Under the pieces are notes generated by a model that was not told where the DNA came from, searched no databases, and saw only the letters and a program-made list of their open reading frames with translations. Both the position numbers and the translations under genes were made by a program. This document shows positions 15,873-20,688 of a stretch of DNA of 20,688 nt, one piece after another. Origin of the DNA: a virus; the IMG/VR virus record IMGVR_UViG_3300020454_000107, positions 1-20,688 of that record. One strand, 5' to 3'. Every line of letters starts with the position of its first letter. Position 1 is the stretch's first letter.

Positions 15873-16443
15873 GATGATAATGTTCAGTATATCTTGTAGA
15901 CGATACAAGGTTAGTAACTGGGCATATAAGAAAAAACAATTATTAGATATGGTCAATGCTGATTGGGCAATGTCTGAGAGACCTCAAGATAAAGAGGTTA
16001 TTGATTGTCATACTGATTATTTTTCTACTAATGGTAGAGCATCTTATTTTGATGTATGGTATAATATTTTGAAAGAAGATCTTGATGATGCTCTTAGTCA
16101 AACTGGATTACCTTTAGCAGGTCCAGAGATGTGGCAATTGTGGACTCAAAAATATAGATCAGGACATTATCATGGAGCACATAATCATGGATGCTCAAAT
16201 TTATCTTGTATTTTATATGTTGAGTTTGATCCACAAGTTCATGAGTCTACAGCATTCTATCAACCGTTTCCAGATCCTTGGTTTGGAACTCTACACAAGA
16301 TACAACCTCAAATAGAGGAAGGGGATATTTTAATGTTTCCTGCTGTACTCTTACATGAATCTCCAGTATCACGTTCTGATAAAACCAGAACTGTTATGTC
16401 CTTTAATATACCAGTAGGTAATTCTTATGAAAAATCAAATTGA
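15856..16443 (+). CDS. Putative 2OG-Fe(II) oxygenase, HxH type
   Basis: 195 residues from ATG 15856, preferred because GAGG at 15843-15846 is well placed; ATG 15874 or 15880 would also work and would avoid the 17-base overlap. The pattern HYHGAHNHGCSNLSCILYV (104-122), then EEGDILMFPAVLLHESPV with H167 and SDKTRTVMSFNIP with R178, resembles the small 2OG-Fe(II) oxygenases with an H-x-H-rich first motif that are common in cyanophages. A canonical HxD is not present, since HNH (109-111) stands in its place, so the metal ligands are uncertain. The family call is moderately sure; activity is unproven. It overlaps the MazG gene by 17 bases. Confidence 0.6.
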   Translation: MARLDEMIMFSISCRRYKVSNWAYKKKQLLDMVNADWAMSERPQDKEVIDCHTDYFSTNGRASYFDVWYNILKEDLDDALSQTGLPLAGPEMWQLWTQKYRSGHYHGAHNHGCSNLSCILYVEFDPQVHESTAFYQPFPDPWFGTLHKIQPQIEEGDILMFPAVLLHESPVSRSDKTRTVMSFNIPVGNSYEKSN

Positions 16444-16837
16444 TCCACAAAAATATGCTCAGTTTGTTGATGGTGTAACAAGCGAACCATCAAAAGATTT
16501 TGACGCATTCATTTATAGATTACAAGAGTTGAACGGTCAGAACTCTGATATCCATCGTCTTCTTACTGCTGCTGTTGGATTGTCTGCAGAGTCAGGAGAG
16601 TTTACTGAAGTTGTTAAAAAAATTATCTTCCAAGGTAAACCTTATAGTGAAGAGAATGTTTTCCATATGAAGAGAGAGTTAGGTGATATTATGTGGTATC
16701 TTGCTCAAGCTTGCATGGCACTAAATACTAACTTTAATGAAATTCTTGAGATGAATATAGATAAACTCAAGTCCAGATATCCTGGTGGAGAGTTTGATGC
16801 ACACTATTCTGAGAATCGTAAGGACGGAGATGTATGA
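16427..16837 (+). CDS. mazG: MazG-type nucleotide pyrophosphohydrolase
   Basis: 136 residues, a single all-alpha MazG domain. The metal-binding motifs are E55-S-G-E58 in GLSAESGEF and E84-L-G-D87 in KRELGDIMWYL (ExxE...ExxD), followed by a helix and the end motif KLKSRYPGGEFD. MazG enzymes hydrolyse nucleoside triphosphates to monophosphates. Cyanophage MazG was proposed to lower host (p)ppGpp, but published biochemistry reports other nucleotides as preferred substrates. It may supply dNMP/dNTP precursors from the degraded host genome. The stop overlaps the next gene (ATGA). Confidence 0.88.
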   Translation: MKNQIDPQKYAQFVDGVTSEPSKDFDAFIYRLQELNGQNSDIHRLLTAAVGLSAESGEFTEVVKKIIFQGKPYSEENVFHMKRELGDIMWYLAQACMALNTNFNEILEMNIDKLKSRYPGGEFDAHYSENRKDGDV

Positions 16838-17046
16838 CTAAACGAACTCTTAAATTTAATGTTAGACAAGACGGTACTGTAACTGAAGAAGTTATAGGAG
16901 TTACTGGAAATGCATGTGAGAATCTCACTGCAGAGATTGAGAAGAAGTTAGGTACTTTACAAGATAGAGTCCATAAGACAGAGTATTATCAACAAACAAA
17001 CGTAGAGGAAAATGTCACACTTCAGCACAATAAAAACCACAATTAA
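16834..17046 (+). CDS. DUF2997 family protein
   Basis: 70 residues. KRTLKFNVRQDGTVTEEVIGVTGNACENLTAEIEKKLG matches the pattern of DUF2997: a small beta-strand pair with 'v...G..G..C..lt..ie..lG', then a position corresponding to EYY (51-53). Cyanobacteria encode the same family. The C-terminal 17 residues are Asn/His-rich and poorly conserved in type; this part overlaps the next gene by 35 bases, a long overlap for the window. Function is unknown in the family. The pairing with DUF1257 next to it is itself informative. Confidence 0.7.
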   Translation: MTKRTLKFNVRQDGTVTEEVIGVTGNACENLTAEIEKKLGTLQDRVHKTEYYQQTNVEENVTLQHNKNHN

Positions 17047-17395
17047 AAATAAACCTGAACTTGTAGAAGCATTGGAACTTCTACAGTATAATGTAGTTCA
17101 GGATGTTAAATTAGAAAATCCTTATGATCATAAACATAAGCAGTGGCAGGTTGATGTTGCTGTTAATGATGATATTGGATTTAGATTGAATAAGAATACA
17201 GGAACTTATGAGTTAGTTGCTGATCAGGAGACTTGGGATTTAGATATACCAGTTCAAAGGTTTATTGATAAAGTTACTCAACAGTATGCTAGGATGACAA
17301 TCCATAATACTGTTAAGGATCTTGGTTATCAAGTTGAGGAGGAATGGGAGATGGATGATCTCTCTATTGAAATTACTGCTACTGTATGGGACTAA
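17012..17395 (+). CDS. Ycf35-like protein (DUF1257)
   Basis: 127 residues beginning MSHFSTIKTTIKNKPELVEAL, the hallmark start of the Ycf35/DUF1257 family found in cyanobacteria and red-algal plastids. DIGFRLNKNTGTYELVADQ and QRFIDKVTQQYARMTI continue the family pattern. The start is well supported, as the conserved MSHF lies at the initiator, with GAGG at about 17005-17008 just upstream, even though this gives a 35-base overlap with the DUF2997 gene. Function unknown; the link with DUF2997 in cyanobacteria is from memory. Retention of both in a phage suggests an effect on host metabolism or translation, but I cannot specify it. Confidence 0.75.
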   Translation: MSHFSTIKTTIKNKPELVEALELLQYNVVQDVKLENPYDHKHKQWQVDVAVNDDIGFRLNKNTGTYELVADQETWDLDIPVQRFIDKVTQQYARMTIHNTVKDLGYQVEEEWEMDDLSIEITATVWD

Positions 17396-17893
17396 ATGCC
17401 GTTTATTGTAACTAAAAATCATTTCCCTGAACACACTGTTGATTGGGGAGATGTCATGCTTAAGACTGCTGCTGAATTTGAATTTGGTGCTACCAAGGTT
17501 TTATATGATGAGAAGACTTTACCAACTGTAGTATTACATACTGATTATTTTCCAGGAACTATTAATACTGTATTTGAGAATATAAAAAAACAAATATTTA
17601 CAACTCATCATGATGAGATTGATAATCAATGGCTTTATGGTATTCGTATAATGCATGTGTATTATTCTATGGGTAATAAAGCAATAACTTTTGGAAGGCA
17701 TCAGGATTGTGAAGATGTTATGATCGTGCAGTCATATGGAACTGTAGAATATTTGTTAGATGATGGTACTCCTTATGAGAATGGAGAAGTTGAGAGTGTT
17801 AAGTTAGAACCAGGTGATAGTTTGTGGATTAAAGAAGGTACATGGCATAATCCTATTATTACTCAACCTAGGATTACACTAAGTCTCTCATAA
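17396..17893 (+). CDS. Cupin/JmjC-like putative oxygenase
   Basis: 165 residues. FGRHQDCEDVMIVQSYGTVEY has H102-x-D104, and EPGDSLWIKEGTWHNPI has H151, giving an HxD...H facial triad in cupin order with the typical 'epGD.lwi..gt.H' loop. The C-terminus is RITLSLS, with R159 as a possible 2-oxoglutarate ligand. This fits cupin-type 2-oxoglutarate oxygenases (arginyl hydroxylase-like) but could also be a metal cupin of other function. The ATG directly follows the Ycf35-like stop. Its stop codon is embedded in the first late-promoter-like box, so it closes the early/middle block. Confidence 0.6.
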   Translation: MPFIVTKNHFPEHTVDWGDVMLKTAAEFEFGATKVLYDEKTLPTVVLHTDYFPGTINTVFENIKKQIFTTHHDEIDNQWLYGIRIMHVYYSMGNKAITFGRHQDCEDVMIVQSYGTVEYLLDDGTPYENGEVESVKLEPGDSLWIKEGTWHNPIITQPRITLSLS

Positions 17894-17896
17894 ATA
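17889..17896 (+). promoter_or_regulatory. Late promoter-like box 1 (CATAAATA)
   Basis: CATAAATA matches the T4 late consensus TATAAATA at 7 of 8 positions and includes the stop codon of the cupin gene (17891-17893). It lies 24 bases before the ATG at 17921. T4-type late promoters are read by host core polymerase with gp55 and need only this box. Its repetition before each of the next two genes supports function. Confidence 0.6.
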
Positions 17897-17920
17897 ATTA
17901 ATGGAGACCTGTGTGAACTA

Positions 17921-19000
17921 ATGGCAATTAATACTAGTACGCTTTTTAACCTCATTAAAAATGAGAAGGGTACTAATATAAAAAAAATAGAACGAACTGG
18001 TAGATGGCCTATTGGCAAGAACAGTTCAAAGATTGCTCAAGTTATTGTGAGAGCAATAGATCGTTTTGATGCAGTAGATCATATAATAGATGTATTGGAA
18101 GGGAATGGATTAAAATGGCAGGAGACTACTGCAGGAGCATCTAATTTTACTCAGTTAGAAGTAAAGGGTAATAACGTATCTTATAATCCATCAAAGTCTG
18201 TAACTGGTGGGAACTACGAATCTCAGGGTGGTAATGAAGTAAAGTTTAGAATTTTATTTAAATTTCCAGATGGTACGGATGTTAAAGATTATGATATATG
18301 GAATGAAGCATTAATACATCTTTTTAAAAATGGATATAAAAAGTACGATAAAGTTCCATCACATCGTACCGAGTTACCTATTCTTAAAAAGATTAATAAG
18401 TTCCTTGAGAAGAGTATGTCTTCTAGTGATGGTGTTACATTATTTGTAAATGGTACTACTTATAAGAAAGTTGTAGGTTTAGTTGGTGGATCTGGTCATC
18501 AAGATTTTAGAGCTGTAACTAGTGACGGTAAGGTTGCTTTTACTGTGTCATATAAAGATGGATTTAATTCTAAGTCATTCCAACAATACTCTGGAATAAC
18601 TGATAGATCTCATATTGGTAGTAATGATGAAGTACAGAATTTTAGAGAAAGTGTTGTTGATAATTGGTCATCTTATAAGAGTGATGGTTTTACTGCGATG
18701 AGTAGACCCATTCAAAAGAAGCAGTTGAAGATTGATGCTGTCTTTGGTGATGCTACTTATTTTTGTCAAGGTAAACCAAACCTTAAAGATATGGGTAATG
18801 ATAGAGTTCAATTAAAATTTAATACCCAAACTACAAAAAATATTGATGATCTTAATAATGGATATACTCCAACACTAGGTGCTCGTGGTGGAGAAGGAAA
18901 TAGAAGAGTTACTCATGGTGGTAAATCTGTGAACGGTGTTAGGGGTGGAGTCTTCACTAAGGACTATATTAAAGATGGAAGGAAAGCAAAAGGAGTATAA
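17921..19000 (+). CDS. Unknown late protein with possible PD-(D/E)xK-like core
   Basis: 359 residues, no membrane segment, not confidently recognised. It is placed behind a late-type promoter with GGAG at 17903-17906. The middle carries QDFRAVTSDGKVAFTVSYKDG with D195 and S210-Y211-K212 (D-x14-SxK), followed by FQQYSGI. This order resembles the nuclease core of PD-(D/E)xK proteins, with Ser where Glu/Asp is usual, and is similar in style to phage proteins that keep the fold without proven cutting. The N-terminal 130 residues contain helical and beta parts; the C-terminal 40 are Gly/Arg/Lys-rich (GARGGEGNRRVTHGGKSVNG) and could bind nucleic acid. The late timing suggests a virion or packaging role rather than a replication role. 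Call is low confidence. Confidence 0.45.
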   Translation: MAINTSTLFNLIKNEKGTNIKKIERTGRWPIGKNSSKIAQVIVRAIDRFDAVDHIIDVLEGNGLKWQETTAGASNFTQLEVKGNNVSYNPSKSVTGGNYESQGGNEVKFRILFKFPDGTDVKDYDIWNEALIHLFKNGYKKYDKVPSHRTELPILKKINKFLEKSMSSSDGVTLFVNGTTYKKVVGLVGGSGHQDFRAVTSDGKVAFTVSYKDGFNSKSFQQYSGITDRSHIGSNDEVQNFRESVVDNWSSYKSDGFTAMSRPIQKKQLKIDAVFGDATYFCQGKPNLKDMGNDRVQLKFNTQTTKNIDDLNNGYTPTLGARGGEGNRRVTHGGKSVNGVRGGVFTKDYIKDGRKAKGV

Positions 19001-19003
19001 ATA
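18996..19003 (+). promoter_or_regulatory. Late promoter-like box 2 (TATAAATA, perfect)
   Basis: TATAAATA is an exact match to the T4 late promoter consensus. It contains the stop codon of the 17921 gene (18998-19000) and lies 38 bases before the ATG at 19042. Confidence 0.7.
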
Positions 19004-19025
19004 TACTTATAAGATAATAATGAAG

Positions 19026-19039
19026 TACTAGATCTAGTA
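19026..19039 (+). repeat. 14-bp perfect palindrome before the 19042 gene
   Basis: TACTAGATCTAGTA reads the same on both strands. It ends two bases before the ATG at 19042, where a ribosome binding site would normally sit, and no Shine-Dalgarno sequence is present there. It could be an operator or an RNA structure at the start. A loopless 14-mer would not fold well as a hairpin, so a dimeric DNA-binding protein or chance is more likely. Confidence 0.5.
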
Positions 19040-19041
19040 TC

Positions 19042-19677
19042 ATGAAGAAAACTTTCTCCCAGTTCTGCAAAGAATCGAAGACCTCCATTGCGTCCATACA
19101 AGGGAGGAGGTTAGGTCTTGTCCCAGATGGGCATGGTGGATTCCATGATAAGAAGACTGGAGAATTTATTGCTAAGAATACTGGTGGTAAATTAAAATTT
19201 TACAATCAGAATCAACTTCCAGGACAAGATCCTAAACAGGTTAGGACTGCTAATAATCAAAGACCTGTTGCTACACAGACTTTTAGGAAGAAGGCAAAGC
19301 AAACTAAAGAGAATGTTCAACTTAGAGATAGACAAAAAGAACAGGAATTGCGTGAGAAATATATTGCAGGTGCAATCTTTAAAGAAGGATCTTATATAAG
19401 ACATACCCCTACAGGGAAGAGTGGTAAGGTAATTCGTAGAGGAACAAATCATTTAATATGTCTTACAGGTGAGCCAGGTCAGTATGATGAATTTGGATTT
19501 AGTGAAGAGAAAGATCCTGAGATGTTTAAATGTTGGATTAGAGATGTTGTAGAGTGGACTAATCAGTCTGGTGAACCTAATTCATCTAAGAGAGAAGTTG
19601 GAACAGATGCGTTACGAAAATATGTTATGAAAATGACAGGTACAAAAAAGATTTACAATTTCCCTAAACATAAATAA
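19042..19677 (+). CDS. Unknown late protein, KOW/SH3-like segment
   Basis: 211 residues, basic. It starts MKKTFSQFCKESKTSIASIQ, the short basic-aromatic type of N-terminus found on many cyanophage virion-associated proteins and loosely like T4 capsid-targeting sequences. Residues about 25-45 (GLVPDGHGGFHDKKTGEFIAK) form a Gly-rich hairpin-like part. A Lys/Gln-rich linker (about 80-105) is probably helical. FKEGSYIRHTPTGKSGKVIRRGTNHLICL (113-141) has the look of a small beta-barrel of KOW/SH3 type: a Gly-turn-rich 'G.~V~~..tG..G.V' pattern. The C-terminus is basic. It is expressed from a perfect late box. Likely structural or morphogenetic, but no specific role is supported. Confidence 0.5.
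   Translation: MKKTFSQFCKESKTSIASIQGRRLGLVPDGHGGFHDKKTGEFIAKNTGGKLKFYNQNQLPGQDPKQVRTANNQRPVATQTFRKKAKQTKENVQLRDRQKEQELREKYIAGAIFKEGSYIRHTPTGKSGKVIRRGTNHLICLTGEPGQYDEFGFSEEKDPEMFKCWIRDVVEWTNQSGEPNSSKREVGTDALRKYVMKMTGTKKIYNFPKHK
19669..19676 (+). promoter_or_regulatory. Late promoter-like box 3 (CATAAATA)
   Basis: The same CATAAATA octamer as box 1, overlapping the stop codon (19675-19677) of the 19042 gene and lying 32 bases before the ATG at 19709. AAGGAAAGG at 19682-19690 downstream may help ribosome binding. Confidence 0.6.
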
Positions 19678-19708
19678 CTGTAAGGAAAGGTAAGTTCCAT
19701 TTAGAATA

Positions 19709-20688
19709 ATGACATTAAAGCATATCGTAACTGATCTCCATCAGCACTATCTGACTGAGATGGAAGCTAAGATTAAGCCAAAAGCAACTGCTGGTGCATC
19801 AGAGAAGAAGTCTGGTGGTGATGCTGGTGGTACTGCAGAAGATCAAACTAAAAAAGCTGCGAGACAGTTGGCATATGATACTCGTTATAAGGCAAGACGT
19901 GATGGTCTACCTCTAGAGAGAGCATTTACCCAAACATTACAGAACTCAAGTGCTTCTGGTCCTGTTAAAGAACTTGCTAAAGGCATGCTCTTTGGTGGTG
20001 GACAGAAGGAAGAAGTTGAAAAGATATCTGAAAAACCAGAATTACCTCCTGAGATATTTGCTGCACTTCAAAGATTAGAGAAGAAGCGTAAGTCTAAAGG
20101 TGATACAAGACCTGGACCATTAGATAAGAAGGAAGGATATGGGATGAAGAAGAAGGTTGCAAAAGAATCTATCGGTTCAGCAATCGATAAAACTTTTAGT
20201 GCAGCAGGTGAAGTTGCTGATACCGCAGTTAAACTACCTGTTAAGGCAGTTGGATATGCTGCAGGTCTTAAGAAAGGACTTAAGAAGCAATTCAAAAAAG
20301 GTCAAAGCAAAGCAAACGAATCTATCGGTTCAGCAGTTGACAAGACTTTTAGTGCAGCAGGTGAAGTTGCAGACACAGCAGTTAAACTTCCTGTGAAGGC
20401 AGTTGGATATCTTGCAGGTCTTAAGAAAGGACTTAAGAAGCAAGCTAAAAAAGGTGAAAATAAAGCAAACGAAGAATTATCAATAGAAGAAGCAAAGGTA
20501 GCAAAGAAAGCAAAACCAGCAGGTAAGAAGAAGGGTAAGGATAAAGTTCTTGTTACTCCAGTAAAAGATCAGGGAAAACCATACCGCAGGTATGCAGATG
20601 CCAAGAAGAAGTATGAATTACGGAAGAATCCTCAGATTAGTTCTGTAACAGGTACTTCATATGGTAAAACATATGATGAGAAACCTGA
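19709..20688 (+). CDS. Lysine-rich repeat protein (3'-truncated by window edge)
   Basis: Open from ATG 19709 (MTLKHIVTDLHQHYLTEMEA) to the window end with no stop; 326 residues visible. After an Ala/Gly/Lys linker comes a helical part (TKKAARQLAYDTRYKARRDG, residues 48-67), then ELPPEIFAALQRLEKKRKSKG, then two tandem 51-residue units at residues 153-203 and 204-254. Each reads ESIGSAxDKTFSAAGEVADT, then AVKLPVKAVGY-x-AGLKKGLKKQ and a Lys-rich end. Each unit is Ala-rich and then basic, and could form an amphipathic helix able to bind DNA or membrane. The region after is very Lys-rich. Late transcription and basic composition suggest a virion-internal or DNA-associated protein. No family is recognised. 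Confidence 0.6.
   Translation, partial: MTLKHIVTDLHQHYLTEMEAKIKPKATAGASEKKSGGDAGGTAEDQTKKAARQLAYDTRYKARRDGLPLERAFTQTLQNSSASGPVKELAKGMLFGGGQKEEVEKISEKPELPPEIFAALQRLEKKRKSKGDTRPGPLDKKEGYGMKKKVAKESIGSAIDKTFSAAGEVADTAVKLPVKAVGYAAGLKKGLKKQFKKGQSKANESIGSAVDKTFSAAGEVADTAVKLPVKAVGYLAGLKKGLKKQAKKGENKANEELSIEEAKVAKKAKPAGKKKGKDKVLVTPVKDQGKPYRRYADAKKKYELRKNPQISSVTGTSYGKTYDEKP
20165..20470 (+). repeat. Tandem in-frame repeat, 2 x 153 bp
   Basis: Unit 1 is 20165-20317 and unit 2 is 20318-20470, each exactly 51 codons, both starting GAA TCT ATC GGT TCA GCA. They differ at scattered positions. Protein differences are few: Ile/Val at position 7, Ala/Leu before AGLKKG, Phe/Ala before KKG, and Gln-Ser/Glu-Asn near the end. 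Many base differences are synonymous, pointing to selection on the protein after the duplication. Confidence 0.9.

Noticed and set aside
17901-17921. Six-codon ORF (ATG GAG ACC TGT GTG AAC TAA) overlapping the 17921 start as TAATG
   Set aside because: It could be a coupled leader peptide, but an ORF this short is easily chance and its GGAG is better read as the ribosome binding site of the main gene.
20068-20396. ORFs on both strands over the repeat region at the right edge
   Set aside because: They are out-of-frame readings of the longer + strand gene from 19709, which has no stop in the window and carries the in-frame repeat; their apparent repeats are a by-product.

Overview
The window looks like part of the genome of a T4-like myovirus of marine cyanobacteria (a cyanomyovirus). 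Three things point there. The replication core is phage-T4-like: DNA polymerase gp43, UvsX recombinase and gp41 helicase, in that order and on one strand. Several small genes have cyanobacterial or plastid relatives: a PsbN-like protein, a DUF2997 protein and a Ycf35/DUF1257 protein. The DNA is AT-rich, all genes lie on the + strand, and most junctions overlap or nearly abut. No tRNA, IS element, CRISPR array or integrase was seen. The assignment rests on reading motifs by eye; no database search was run.

Layout. (1) 1-5354, replication and recombination: a 5'-truncated gp43, a 56-aa unknown, a PsbN-like membrane protein behind a possible extended -10 promoter, uvsX and gp41. (2) 5351-6500: a 2OG-Fe(II) oxygenase and two small single-span membrane proteins. 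(3) 6494-16443, an accessory cassette of about 10 kb: a PAPS-type sulfotransferase, a shortened DegT/StrS-type aminotransferase, six tandem paralogues resembling family-25 glycosyltransferases (GT25) with a 2OG-Fe(II) oxygenase between copies 4 and 5, an arginine:glycine-type amidinotransferase, a UDP-glucose/GDP-mannose dehydrogenase-family enzyme, and another oxygenase-like protein. (4) 16427-17893: a MazG-type pyrophosphohydrolase, the DUF2997 and DUF1257 pair, and a cupin/JmjC-like protein. (5) 17889-20688, a late module: three genes, each preceded by a T4-late-promoter-like box (TATAAATA or CATAAATA) that overlaps the stop codon of the gene before it. The last gene runs off the window and carries an in-frame 2 x 153-bp tandem repeat.

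How the parts may work together (inference). The cassette holds enzymes that could make an unusual nucleotide sugar (dehydrogenase, aminotransferase, amidinotransferase), transfer sugars (the GT25-like array) and further modify the acceptor or glycan (sulfotransferase, oxygenases). A guanidino- or sulfo-glycan on the virion or on the host envelope is possible. So is a hydroxylate-then-glycosylate protein modification like that of collagen. Two of the six GT copies have lost residues normally acidic at the active site, so the array may mix catalytic and non-catalytic members. This cassette is the best candidate for an undescribed system in the window.
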